A DNA stretch of 64,000 bases from Thermospira aquatica (GCF_023525255.1 NZ_CP073355.1:248001-312000); one strand, 5' to 3'; positions 46,054 to 55,207 are shown, counted from the first letter of the stretch. Translations and numbers: made by a program. Notes: generated by a model not told the origin, from the letters alone.

Positions 46054-46418
46054 ACATTTTCCTCCTCAACAAACCACGTTGTTACAAGATCTATCCCGTT
46101 TCCAAAGGGATTTTGAGCGACGATTTCTTCTACTCTCACTGGAGCCCGAACAACGAGTTTCCGACAGAGTTTTGCCCACTCAAATATTTCCCTCCTGGGA
46201 ACAGGGGCTGACGTGACCACCGGAACAAGGGGTGTTTTCCCCCCGGTGACACGTACCAATGATGTAAATAATCGGCGAGGGTCATTCACTTCTTGAATAG
46301 CAAACTCCTCCCCCATACGACAACTATTGCCCTTCACAGAAATCAAAACATCCCCATTCATTTCCACTTGAAGAAGACATCCCCTGGGACAACGAAGACA
46401 GTATATCTCATGCATCAT
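46044..46418 (-). CDS. DUF1667 protein of the glycerol operon
   Basis: 124 residues. Matches DUF1667: CLRCPRGCLLQV, VKGNSCRMGEEFA, RRLFTSLVRVTGGKTPLVPV and the C-terminal GIDLVTTW. Four cysteines suggest a bound metal or Fe-S cluster. In many anaerobes this small protein is encoded after GlpA- and GlpB-like genes; its job is unknown but probably electron transfer. ATG at 46418 follows GGGAG. It overlaps its neighbours on both sides by about ten bases. Confidence 0.85.
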   Translation of the reverse strand: MMHEIYCLRCPRGCLLQVEMNGDVLISVKGNSCRMGEEFAIQEVNDPRRLFTSLVRVTGGKTPLVPVVTSAPVPRREIFEWAKLCRKLVVRAPVRVEEIVAQNPFGNGIDLVTTWFVEEENVCH

Positions 46419-47676
46419 AGTCCATCTCCCAGACAAGACTTTTTGGTGGATACTGAAGCCAGTGAGACACCGGTGAAGGTTCTATGTGCACATGGATCAT
46501 CTCTGCGGGACGAGCATAGGGAAAACGCTTCTCATAAAAAACCCTTTTCTCACTTTTGAGTCTTAAAGTAACAGAACTCTCACAGGGAGTGCTCACCCGA
46601 AGGAAAAAAGAAAGTGATTTTTCGCTCCCTTCGCCGAGAAACACCCGTTGAGGAACAACACTCCGGATAGGGGCTCGCCAATGCACAGAGAGAGACGGTT
46701 CCTGCCATCCTGCCAGACTTCTGGCAAACCTGGCTGCTGATCTTCCTGCATTCTCCCCATCTTGAGACACATCATCTACCAGATCGTAGATGTGTACCAC
46801 ATTCCCTGCGGCAAAAACACCATACACGGAAGTCTGCCCATGCTGATCCACCACAGGCCCACCTATCACAGGGTCGAGAACCACCCCTATCCGCCGGCTC
46901 AGCTCATTCTCAGGAATAAGCCCCACAGAGAGAAGAAGGGTATCACATGCCACCCATTCGCTTTTTGATTTGTCAGCACAGAAATTTTCATCCACAGGGG
47001 AGATCTCTACCCCCTCAACACGCTCATAACCATCAATCCTTGTCACTGTATGACTCAAAAAAAGGGGGATCCCAAAATCCTGCAAACACTGCACGTAATT
47101 TCTTCGTAGTCCGGTGAGGTAAGGAAGGGCTTCCACCACTCGAACAACCTCTCCACCCTCAAGCGTAATCCGACGGGCCATGATCATCCCAATATCCCCT
47201 GATCCCAGAATGACAAACCTCTTTCCTGGCATCCATCCCTCGCGATTGATCATCCTCTGAACCGTCCCGGCAGTATACACCCCGGCAGGGTGAGTCCCGG
47301 GGATATTGAGTTGAGAACGCGTACGTTCTCGGCACCCCATCGCTAGAACAATACTCCTTGCTTCCACCTCTTCATATCCACGGGTAGAGAGGACAGTGAC
47401 CCGTCTCGAAGGAGAAATATCCATCACAAAGCTTTCAAGCCAGACATCAATGCTGCGTTTTTCTATCTCCTGGACAAAATAGTAGGCATACAGAGGTCCC
47501 GGGAGATCCTTTTTGAATCGCCTTGCCCCGAAACCCGCATGGATACACTGCGGGAGAATGCCCCCCAGTTCAGAATTTCTCTCAAGAAGAAGAACCGTCG
47601 CACCCTCATCATAGGCCGCAATGGCTGCTGCCATTCCTGCAGGTCCAGCCCCAATCACCACCACATCATACCTCAT
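46408..47676 (-). CDS. FAD/NAD(P)-dependent oxidoreductase (GlpB-like partner)
   Basis: 422 residues. Two dinucleotide-binding motifs: VVVIGAGPAGMAAAIAA at the N-terminus for FAD and VILGSGDIGMIMARR for NAD(P), with ASGCRER-like AMGCRERTRSQ and the closing VYGVFAAGNVVHIYDLVDD. It has the shape of NADH-oxidase/thioredoxin-reductase-like proteins that accompany anaerobic glycerol-3-phosphate dehydrogenase. Probably passes electrons from GlpA to NAD(P) or a quinone. AGGGGAG precedes the ATG; it overlaps the GlpA-like gene by 11 bases. Confidence 0.88.
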   Translation of the reverse strand: MRYDVVVIGAGPAGMAAAIAAYDEGATVLLLERNSELGGILPQCIHAGFGARRFKKDLPGPLYAYYFVQEIEKRSIDVWLESFVMDISPSRRVTVLSTRGYEEVEARSIVLAMGCRERTRSQLNIPGTHPAGVYTAGTVQRMINREGWMPGKRFVILGSGDIGMIMARRITLEGGEVVRVVEALPYLTGLRRNYVQCLQDFGIPLFLSHTVTRIDGYERVEGVEISPVDENFCADKSKSEWVACDTLLLSVGLIPENELSRRIGVVLDPVIGGPVVDQHGQTSVYGVFAAGNVVHIYDLVDDVSQDGENAGRSAARFARSLAGWQEPSLSVHWRAPIRSVVPQRVFLGEGSEKSLSFFLRVSTPCESSVTLRLKSEKRVFYEKRFPYARPAEMIHVHIEPSPVSHWLQYPPKSLVWEMDYDA

Positions 47677-49123
47677 GATGTTCTCCCCTTACACTTCCAA
47701 ACACAAACCGAGAAGATCCCCCCTTCTTGGTAACCTCTTCCACGGCAACACCTGTTTCCCGAGAGAGGATTTCAATCACCCTCGGAAAATCAAATCCCCC
47801 CTGGCATCTCCCCGTTCCCAACCACGTCCGCCTTTTCAGGGCATCATACGTCCTGGCCGGGATAGGTCCATGAATCTCGGCTAAAATATCCCCCTCTGTA
47901 ATCTCTTCACAACGGCATACAATCCGCCCATACGCTGGTGAAAGAGCCACCCTTTGGCGTCTCTCCTCCGGTGAAAGGTGCTTGAGAAGCCTGCGCGGTT
48001 CCCTTATAGGATTAAAATCTGGCTTGAGTTCAAAGTTTTCTCCCTTTTCTTTGAGAAGTTCCACCACATACTCAGCAATAGCCGGTGCAGAGGCATACCC
48101 TGGAGAATCTATACCACAGATATTGATAAAACCAGGCACCTCCCCCACTTCGATAAGAAAATCCTTCGTCGGCATCAGTGTTGCCCGAAGTCCCGCATAC
48201 TGGGCAATAATCCAGCGCACATCCCAACCAGGCACCAGTCTTTTCCCTCCCTGGATAGCCTCACGCAAACCCTCTTCGGTGGTAAAAAGGGAAAATTTAT
48301 CACTAACATTCTCCGAAGTAGGACCAACGAGGGTATTCCCATGAATGGTGGTCGTAACAAGAATCCCCTTTCCCTTTTCCGTAGGACAGGGGAAAACCAC
48401 TTTGTCCCAGCTGAAACTGTTCCTGTCCAGCACCACATATTGCCCCCTTCGGGGAACAATGTGAAAATCCGGATGAACCCCGGCTTTGTGCATGATCTCA
48501 TCAGCAAAGATTCCTGCTGCGTTGACCACCCAACGGGCATAAAAATCCCCCCGATTGGTGCGTACGCCACATATTTTACCCTCTTCCCAGAGAAAATCCT
48601 CAAAACGCGTCTCAAGAAGAAGCTTCATGCCGTTCACGACAGCATTTTCACAGGCAAAAAAATTTGCCTGAAAGGGATCAATAATCCCTGCTGTAGGGGC
48701 AAAAAGACTCCCACGCGCCTGCGGAGAAATGCCGGGAAGTCGCTGCTTGGTTTCCTCTTCTGAGAGGAGCCGAAGACCGGGAACACCGTTTTGTCTGCCT
48801 TGCTCAAGAAGTTTTTCCAGTGTTTTTTTTTCCTCTTCGGAAAGAGCAACAACATAACTCCCTGTTCTGCGAAAAGGGATAAAAAGCTCGGCTGCAAGAT
48901 GATCCCAGAGAGCATTCCCTCGAACATTGAGTTTCGCCTTGAAACTGCCAGGTTGAGGATCATAGCCGGCATGCACGATCGCTGAGTTAGCAGCACTTGT
49001 CCCCATCCCTACATCCACATGTTTTTCAATCATAAGGACACTTTTATTGTGCCTCGCCAGTTCCCTACCCAGAAGAGACCCTACAATCCCGCTACCAATG
49101 ATAAGAAAATCGTATACCATCAT
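47666..49123 (-). CDS. glpA: Glycerol-3-phosphate dehydrogenase, GlpA-like, with [2Fe-2S] BFD domain
   Basis: Oxidises glycerol-3-phosphate to dihydroxyacetone phosphate. 485 residues: FAD-binding DAO domain (FLIIGSGIVGSLLGREL, AANSAIVHAGYDPQPGS, GIDSPGYASAPAIAEYV) and a C-terminal BFD-like domain with cysteines in IVCRCEEITEGD and GTGRCQGGFD. The ATG at 49123 overlaps the glpK stop as ATGA. The related family of 2-hydroxyglutarate oxidases has the same core, but the BFD domain and glp context favour GlpA. Confidence 0.9.
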   Translation of the reverse strand: MMVYDFLIIGSGIVGSLLGRELARHNKSVLMIEKHVDVGMGTSAANSAIVHAGYDPQPGSFKAKLNVRGNALWDHLAAELFIPFRRTGSYVVALSEEEKKTLEKLLEQGRQNGVPGLRLLSEEETKQRLPGISPQARGSLFAPTAGIIDPFQANFFACENAVVNGMKLLLETRFEDFLWEEGKICGVRTNRGDFYARWVVNAAGIFADEIMHKAGVHPDFHIVPRRGQYVVLDRNSFSWDKVVFPCPTEKGKGILVTTTIHGNTLVGPTSENVSDKFSLFTTEEGLREAIQGGKRLVPGWDVRWIIAQYAGLRATLMPTKDFLIEVGEVPGFINICGIDSPGYASAPAIAEYVVELLKEKGENFELKPDFNPIREPRRLLKHLSPEERRQRVALSPAYGRIVCRCEEITEGDILAEIHGPIPARTYDALKRRTWLGTGRCQGGFDFPRVIEILSRETGVAVEEVTKKGGSSRFVFGSVRGEHHEV

Positions 49124-50613
49124 TCCACCCAGTTGAACGTACGTGTGACTGCTTTTTTCCATCCTCGGTAGAGAGCTTCTCGCGTGGCAGCATCGAGACG
49201 AGGTTGCCAGCGTTTTTCTATCTGCCAGTGAGAACGAAGTTCTTTTTTATCCTGCCAATATTTTATAGCAAGCCCTGCTGCATACGCTGCTCCCAGAGCT
49301 GTTGTTTCAGTGACACGGGGACGAACCACATCAATCCCGAGAATATCACTCTGAAACTGCATGAGTGGTTCGCTTACCACCATCCCACCATCGACACGGA
49401 GTTCCTTGAGGTTGATGTGAGCATCTTCCATCATGGCGTCAAAAATCTCTCGTGTCTGGTAGGCTGTTGCCTCAAGAATCGCCCTCGCAAGATGGTAACG
49501 GTTTGTATAGTGGGTAAGCCCTACCACCACCCCACGGGCATCACTTCTCCAATAAGGGGCAAAAAGCCCCGAAAAAGCCGGGACAATGTAGATTCCCCCA
49601 CTATCCTCTACCTTCATGGCAAGTTCATCGATCTGGGGAGCCTTTTCTATCAGACCGAGTTTATCTCTTGCCCACTGGATAAGCGCCCCCGCAATAGCCA
49701 CCGAACCCTCCATGGCATACACAGCATTTTCTCCGTGAATACGGTATCCCACGGTAGTGAGTATCCCACGAGTGGAAAAAACCACCTTTTCGCCAATATT
49801 CACCAGCAGAAAGCATCCCGTACCATACGTATTTTTGGCCTCTCCTACTTCGTAACACGTCTGTCCAAAAAGTGCCGCCTGTTGATCACCGAGCACCGCC
49901 GTCACAGGAATACTCTCTCCTAAGATCTCGCGAGAAAGTTTTCCATAAGCCTCAGGATGAGAAGAATCCACCACCTCCGGAAGAATCTCCATGGGAATCC
50001 CCAACACTTCACACATCTCTTCATCCCAACAGAGTCTCCTAATATCAAAAAGAAGGGTGCGACTCGCGTTTGTCACATCAGTGACATGACACCCCGTAAG
50101 CTTGTACACAAGCCAGCTGTCAATCGTCCCAAAGGCTATCTCTTTCTTTTTAGCCCTTTCAAAAAGCCCGGGAATATGATCAAAAAGCCACCGGATCTTC
50201 GGACCAGAAAAATACGTCGCCAGGGGAAGTCCTGTTTTTTGCTGAAAACGATAGATACCCTCGTCCCCTGCAAGTTTTTCACAGATCTCAGCGGTACGGG
50301 TATCCTGCCATACAATGGCATTGTGGACCGGTTTTCCTGTCTTTTTATCCCAGAGAATAGTAGTCTCCCGCTGATTGGTAATGCCAATAGCCTTTAGCTG
50401 CTGAGGATTAATTCCTCCTTTTTCTAAAGCTTCCCGCATCACCTCAACACTACGCGAAAATATCTCCTCAGGATCATGTTCCACAAACCCTGGCTGAGGA
50501 TAGATCTGGCGGTGTTCCTTCTGAGCGACGGAGACGATGTGTCCCTCTCTATCAAAAACCACAAAACGAGTACTGGTTGTCCCCTGATCAAGAGCGCCAA
50601 CATACTCAGCCAT
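49120..50613 (-). CDS. glpK: Glycerol kinase
   Basis: Phosphorylates glycerol to glycerol-3-phosphate. 497 residues, typical length, with ALDQGTTSTRFVVFD, the FGGY signature regions TNQRETTILWDKKTG and YGTGCFLLVNIGEKV, and GGMVVSEPLMQFQSDIL. A strong site (AGGAGG) lies before the ATG. Coupled to the upstream lipase gene by an eight-base overlap and to glpA by four bases. Confidence 0.97.
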   Translation of the reverse strand: MAEYVGALDQGTTSTRFVVFDREGHIVSVAQKEHRQIYPQPGFVEHDPEEIFSRSVEVMREALEKGGINPQQLKAIGITNQRETTILWDKKTGKPVHNAIVWQDTRTAEICEKLAGDEGIYRFQQKTGLPLATYFSGPKIRWLFDHIPGLFERAKKKEIAFGTIDSWLVYKLTGCHVTDVTNASRTLLFDIRRLCWDEEMCEVLGIPMEILPEVVDSSHPEAYGKLSREILGESIPVTAVLGDQQAALFGQTCYEVGEAKNTYGTGCFLLVNIGEKVVFSTRGILTTVGYRIHGENAVYAMEGSVAIAGALIQWARDKLGLIEKAPQIDELAMKVEDSGGIYIVPAFSGLFAPYWRSDARGVVVGLTHYTNRYHLARAILEATAYQTREIFDAMMEDAHINLKELRVDGGMVVSEPLMQFQSDILGIDVVRPRVTETTALGAAYAAGLAIKYWQDKKELRSHWQIEKRWQPRLDAATREALYRGWKKAVTRTFNWVE

Positions 50614-51364
50614 GGTGTCCTCCTATCCTTTTTAAAAACTCCACAGAACGTTCAAAAATGATATGTTTATCATAGTCCTGGGTAGCCACATGATAGGAAT
50701 TTTCCAGCCAGATCACCTCTTTCACTGAAGAACTCACCCGCGAGATGGTTTTCTCCACATTGCTTACGGGGAGAACATGGTCTTCTCGCGATTTAAAGAT
50801 AAGAAGAGGTTGGGTAATCTGAGAGAGGCGCTCACTTACCATCTTTTGTAATCGGCGAACCTGGTACACTCCATTGACAGGAGTCCTGTCGTAAGCAATT
50901 TCACGAATATTGGGATCCTTGATATCTGAAGAGATCGCCGGCACACTGGGAAGAACAAAGCGCAAGATTGGCACCAAGGGAAGAAGTGGGTGAGGGTAAA
51001 ACTCAAGGGCATGATTCACCAAGACGATCGCCTTAATCTCCGGATGCTCCTCAGCCATCGCAAGTGCCAAAAGTCCCCCCATCGAGAGCCCCGCCACGTA
51101 CATGGTTCGCACACGAGATTTGAGAAGATGATAGGCATCTTCCACATCGAGAAGCCAGTCTTCTACCCGATAACGGTTGACATCCTGCCAGCGTGTTCCA
51201 TGACCAGAAAGCCTTGGAGATTCCACATGATACCCCGATTTAGCCAGATACTCCCCCCACTCTCGAATACTCGTTGTGCTCCCTGTAAACCCATGGATAA
51301 GAAGAACCCCTTCATCCCCCTTTCCCTGAAATGAAAACGGTTCAAAACCTGGAAGAATTCTCAT
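50606..51364 (-). CDS. Alpha/beta hydrolase, monoacylglycerol lipase/carboxylesterase type
   Basis: 252 residues of the Est30/bMGL type. Oxyanion-hole HGFTGS, nucleophile GLSMGG, acid in FKSREDHVLP and catalytic His in NSYHVATQD. No signal peptide, so it is cytoplasmic. ATG at 51364 follows GAGGAGG. As first gene before glpK and glpA it probably frees glycerol from monoacylglycerols, feeding the pathway; the fatty acid could go to the acyl-CoA synthetase elsewhere in the window (inference). A carboxylesterase of other specificity cannot be excluded. Confidence 0.88.
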   Translation of the reverse strand: MRILPGFEPFSFQGKGDEGVLLIHGFTGSTTSIREWGEYLAKSGYHVESPRLSGHGTRWQDVNRYRVEDWLLDVEDAYHLLKSRVRTMYVAGLSMGGLLALAMAEEHPEIKAIVLVNHALEFYPHPLLPLVPILRFVLPSVPAISSDIKDPNIREIAYDRTPVNGVYQVRRLQKMVSERLSQITQPLLIFKSREDHVLPVSNVEKTISRVSSSVKEVIWLENSYHVATQDYDKHIIFERSVEFLKRIGGHHG

Positions 51365-51391
51365 ACTACCCCTCCTCTCACTCTTTGATTT

Positions 51392-51419
51392 ATTATACCA
51401 CAAATCATAAAAATGGCAA
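51392..51419 (-). promoter_or_regulatory. Sigma-70 promoter of the lipase/glycerol operon
   Basis: On the minus strand TTGCCA (51419-51414), 16 bases, TATAAT (51397-51392). Confidence 0.75.
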
Positions 51420-51546
51420 GCCATAGAATAAAAAAATTTTCAATATTATTGTAAAAAATCACCTGGAAAGCTTCAAAAAATGCCCCCGTTTGACATCCTT
51501 TTGATAAAAAAGAGATGGAATGATGGAAAGGAAAAGAAAAACCTGT

Positions 51547-51820
51547 GCTCTTCCCTTGTCGCAGTGTCTCTCGTATGGGGGATATTACCCTGTCGCAGTG
51601 AAAAGCAAGATCACCAGCTATTCCCATGTTGCAGTAAGAGAGTGAAAATGGAAGCTATTTCCATGTTGCAGTCAAAAAACTCTCCCATGCTATTACCCTG
51701 TCGCAGTGCGAATTTCAGACCAAAACTGCAACAAGGGAAGAGCCTCTCCCCCTACAGCCACAATGTCGCAACGAAAAATATGCCTTCCTGTTTCCGGCAA
51801 GCTCTTCCCTTATCGCAGTA
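51547..51820 (+). repeat. Array of 20-bp repeats with a 34-37 bp period
   Basis: Copies: 51547-51566 GCTCTTCCCTTGTCGCAGTG; 51581-51600 GATATTACCCTGTCGCAGTG; 51617-51636 GCTATTCCCATGTTGCAGTA; 51654-51673 GCTATTTCCATGTTGCAGTC; 51689-51708 GCTATTACCCTGTCGCAGTG; 51724-51743 an inverted copy; 51801-51820 GCTCTTCCCTTATCGCAGTA; a decayed copy near 51753-51772. Starts are 34, 36, 37, 35 and 35 apart. The 14-17 bases between copies are all different. One copy is inverted. Function unknown. Confidence 0.9.
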
Positions 51821-51890
51821 AGCACAAAAAATCCCCCACTCTTCCTTTCTTGCAAGAGAACAAGTTTATGCTCGTTGAGTAAAGAAATTT

Positions 51891-51946
51891 CTCGAGACGA
51901 GTGGGGTGGTCACCTCGATAAGCCCCGTCGGGGCTACTCGGTGACC
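51891..51946. repeat. REP-like nested palindrome
   Basis: CTCG-AGA-CGAG (51891-51901), then an outer stem GGTCACC (51908-51914)/GGTGACC (51940-51946) enclosing AGCCCC-GTC-GGGGCT (51921-51935). The GC-rich nested form in an A+T-rich neighbourhood resembles repetitive extragenic palindromes. Confidence 0.6.
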
Positions 51947-52110
51947 GAAAAACCTTCGACTCTTACACTCTCACAGTGAGCCTCGTGTATTCCACATGCA
52001 CCAAAGCTTTCCCTACCAGCAAATGAAAAAAGTAAGACAATAAAAAAAAACATCCTAAGATCACCCCTCTACTCTCTGCTTCCCACAAAAAATTCTTTCC
52101 CTGCTACGGT

Positions 52111-52139
52111 TTGCAAGAAGTTTCTTCTTGCTTTACAAT
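52111..52139 (+). promoter_or_regulatory. Sigma-70 promoter of manC with a palindrome in the spacer
   Basis: TTGCAA (52111-52116), 17 bases, TACAAT (52134-52139). The palindrome GCAAGAAG-TTT-CTTCTTGC (52113-52131) fills the space between the two boxes, where a repressor would block polymerase. Confidence 0.75.
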
Positions 52140-52169
52140 AAAAGAAGAAACAGATGAAGGAGACAAACA

Positions 52170-53515
52170 ATGATTTCTGTTATTCTTGCAGGCGGAAGCG
52201 GTACACGACTCTGGCCTTATTCAAGACAGAATTTTCCCAAACAGTTTCTTACTCTCACAGGAGACAAAAGCCTTCTTCAGATGACAGCGGAACGTTTAAG
52301 CAGCATTTCCTCTCCTGAAAACATTTATGTAGTAGCAGGAGAGCAGTACCGCTTTACCATTGCCGATCATCTCTGCCAGCTCTTTGGTTGCGAATTTCAC
52401 AATATGATTCTCGAACCCATGGGAAGAAACACTGCCCCAGCCATAGCTCTCACCGTAAAATACCTTCTTGAAAAAGGCTACGATACAGAAACACTAGTTT
52501 TCTTTTCCCCTTCGGATCATGTGATAGAACCAGTAAAAGCCTTTCGTGATGCTGTGCTCTCTGTTGAAAAAGAAGCTCAAGACCACATTGTCACTTTCGG
52601 GATTGTTCCTGAGATGGTTATGGATATTGAGCTCGGAAATGAGGTTTTGTTGAAAAACCCTCCAGAGAGACCGCCCAAAAATATCTTGAGAGTGGCAACT
52701 ACATGTGGAATGCAGGGATGTTTTTGTTCTCTCTCAAGGTGATCCTTGAGGCTTTCAAAAAACATATGCCTGCCCTTTATGAGGCCATCACCTCTCAGAG
52801 TTATCAGGAAATGATCAAAAATTACAGTGAACTTGAAAGTATCTCAATAGACTACGGTGTGATGGAAAAAGCCTCCAACATCCTTTGTTATACCCTCAGT
52901 GTCTCGTGGAATGATGTGGGCTCATGGGATTCTGTGTATGAACTCTTTACCCCCGACGAAAATGGCAATGCCACAAGTGGCGATGTCTTTTGTCTTGATA
53001 CGAAAAAAAGCCTCGTGCTTTCCAGTAAACACCTCACCGCTCTCATTGGAGTAAACGATCTTGTTGTCGTCGAAACAGAAGATGCCATCCTTATAGCCAA
53101 CCGTCATCAAACCCAGAAGGTCAAAGACATGGTGCAGCTTTTAACAAGCCACAAAAGACCAGAGGTTTCAGAACATGTAACTGTCTATCGACCATGGGGA
53201 TCGTACACAGTCCTTGAAGAAGCTCCTCGCTACAAGATAAAAAAAATCGTGGTCAATGTGGGAGCAGCTCTCAGTCTCCAGCGCCACCAGCACCGAAGTG
53301 AACACTGGATTGTGGTCAAAGGAACCGCTCTTGTAGAAATTGACGGCAAGGAACAGTTTGTTCATGAAAACGAGAGTGTCTATGTGCCAAAATCCACCCT
53401 TCACAGGCTTTCAAATCCAGGGAAAATCCCCCTTGAAATGATAGAGGTCCAGAACGGCGAATACCTGGGTGAAGATGATATTGAACGATTTAATGACAAC
53501 TACGGGAGATCCTGA
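52170..53515 (+). pseudogene. manC: Mannose-1-phosphate guanylyltransferase/mannose-6-phosphate isomerase (ManC type), frameshifted
   Basis: Would make GDP-mannose. The first frame has the pyrophosphorylase start VILAGGSGTRLWPYSR and FPKQFL, DHVI and TFGIVP, then loses homology near 52615. From about 52634 another frame gives GFVEKPSRETAQKYLESGNY, WNAGMFLFS, NDVGSWDS and a C-terminal cupin isomerase domain (YRPWGSYTVLEE, LSLQRHQHRSEHWIVV) to 53515. Between them GYGY and IELGNE lie in different frames, so at least three small indels fall within about 60 bases. AAGGAG and a good promoter precede the ATG. Either decayed or a sequence-quality problem. Confidence 0.85.
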
Positions 53516-53520
53516 TTTCG

Positions 53521-55203
53521 ATGAAAGGGAGATATCTCCTTTTTATTTTCCTGCTATGGAGTACTTCAGGATGGGGTAGAGTGTTTTTTGTTGGATCTCA
53601 TCCCGCTCTTTCGATTGTCGCTTTTCCCCAGGATTTGACACAATGGGAGAAGCCTTTTTTTGCGGTAGGGATTTCCTATCAGAGTTTGCCATGGTGGGGA
53701 GATATGGACAACCCAACCAATCGCCCCAATGAAGGCTACACCTCAACCGAGGAAAATATTTACTTTCCACCCCAGGAAGGAGAAGAACAGTCCTATTTCC
53801 AGACCTATGGAACAACCCATCTGGTAGGTGTCACTGTCCAGTCCTTTTCCCGTCCGGAGAAAAATCTTTTCTTGTGGGGAAAATTGAGCTACCTCCCTCG
53901 TTTTATGGTGCTCTCTGCTGAAGGAAACCTCCGAGGAGAAACGAATACCGAGGTCCATTTCATCCCTTTCTCCTATAGCGCCAGCCACCTTTTCAATGCT
54001 CTTTCCCTTGAAGGAATAGTGGCAAGTATATATCAGGGCATCCCTCTCGGTCTCAAGATGGGTTTCTCCTACGAAAATACAGGAAAGATAGAACACTCCT
54101 TTAACGCAACGGTCAATGGGACACATATCTCTTCTGAAAGGCTTTTGTGGGGATGGACAACCGTTGGCTGCAATCATATCTTTGGCTATCCCCACATTAA
54201 CGGAGATGCCTGGTTTCAGAATAGCTATCTGACAGGACCTGTCTGGCAGTGGGATATTCAGGCTGGAATAAGTATACCCCAAATCCGTTTTGGAAATCGT
54301 TTTCGCCTTTTGGGCTCTTTGCAACAGGAAACCACCTGGCAAATGGACACCAATGCTACCACCCTTCTCGAAACCAATTTTAGTGGAAACTATACCCCCT
54401 CTCTTTATCTCTATAAAACTGATGGATGGCTTAACCGTACCTACGCCAATGTTACTTGGAAGGATGGTGGCATCTGGAAATTGAACACCCTCTTTTTCCT
54501 GGGGCTCGACAGTTCTCTTACCATTCGTGTCCTCTCCAATGATCTTGCCTCGGAAGGTTGGGGCAAGACAAAAAACAGCGGCATTCTCATTGAAGTAAAC
54601 CCCAACGTCTCCATCAAACCATCCAAACAGATGCTTATGGATCTCGCCCTCCTCATCAGCGGAGAATGGCACAGAACAGAAAAACGAGGTTCATACTACA
54701 ATCCTTTGATGGGAACGAGCCGCGAAAGCTGGCAAAACTCCACTCCCGTGATAGGTCCCGAATACAGCTGGGAGGGATTTTCGTATGTGGACACCACAGC
54801 TTTTCATCTGGGAGTAGATATGATTTTCTATCTTCCCCTTTACGGAAACAAAGATCGCCAGATAGGTCTGGTACTCAATGTATTTGAAAACACGCAGTTT
54901 AGTTGGCTTTCAAAGTACTACGGGACCAACCGATTCACCCAACAAGAAACTTCATTCGATATTGTGGCGATTCGGTCCACCTTTCGCAGAGAGGCATGGC
55001 TCCATACGATGGTGGGCATTCAATACCGACAACCACCCTACCAGGTAAGATGTGAGTTCCTCTCTCCTCTGCTCTATAGCCTTGCAGCATCCCAGAAACT
55101 TCAAACAGCCGCAGGCGAAAAGCTTTACGAAGCAAAAAAATCACAAAACTGGGCTGTTCAGGAAGGACTCGCTCTCCGGATAACGGTTGCCCATGAGTTT
55201 TAA
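53521..55203 (+). CDS. Putative outer-membrane beta-barrel protein
   Basis: 560 residues with a signal peptide (MKGRYLLFIFLLWSTSGWG). The rest is rich in aromatic residues, Gly and Asn in alternating strand patterns and ends in LALRITVAHEF with a terminal Phe, as in outer-membrane barrels. I recognise no family. It begins five bases after the manC stop; the ribosome site (GGGAG at about 53504) is weakly placed, so translation may be coupled to manC. Likely a barrel, perhaps with a role in surface structure, but function is not readable. Confidence 0.7.
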   Translation: MKGRYLLFIFLLWSTSGWGRVFFVGSHPALSIVAFPQDLTQWEKPFFAVGISYQSLPWWGDMDNPTNRPNEGYTSTEENIYFPPQEGEEQSYFQTYGTTHLVGVTVQSFSRPEKNLFLWGKLSYLPRFMVLSAEGNLRGETNTEVHFIPFSYSASHLFNALSLEGIVASIYQGIPLGLKMGFSYENTGKIEHSFNATVNGTHISSERLLWGWTTVGCNHIFGYPHINGDAWFQNSYLTGPVWQWDIQAGISIPQIRFGNRFRLLGSLQQETTWQMDTNATTLLETNFSGNYTPSLYLYKTDGWLNRTYANVTWKDGGIWKLNTLFFLGLDSSLTIRVLSNDLASEGWGKTKNSGILIEVNPNVSIKPSKQMLMDLALLISGEWHRTEKRGSYYNPLMGTSRESWQNSTPVIGPEYSWEGFSYVDTTAFHLGVDMIFYLPLYGNKDRQIGLVLNVFENTQFSWLSKYYGTNRFTQQETSFDIVAIRSTFRREAWLHTMVGIQYRQPPYQVRCEFLSPLLYSLAASQKLQTAAGEKLYEAKKSQNWAVQEGLALRITVAHEF

Positions 55204-55207
55204 AAAG

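Larger units (their letters stand above)
51425..52110. other. Gene-free region with repeat array and GC-rich hairpin
   Basis: No credible ORF. Contains the 20-bp repeat array (51547-51820) and a nested GC-rich hairpin (51891-51946) with a small CTCAC-A-GTGAG palindrome at 51970-51980. The remaining parts (51425-51546, 51990-52110) show nothing I can name. Confidence 0.6.

Noticed and set aside
51547-51820. CRISPR array
   Set aside because: Repeats are only 20 bases and imperfect, spacers 14-17 bases, one copy is inverted and no cas gene is in the window.
51547-51820. TIGR-type guide array (period near 36)
   Set aside because: The period is similar, but no Nop-domain Tas gene is nearby and the repeats lack box C/D-like elements; an inverted copy also argues against it.
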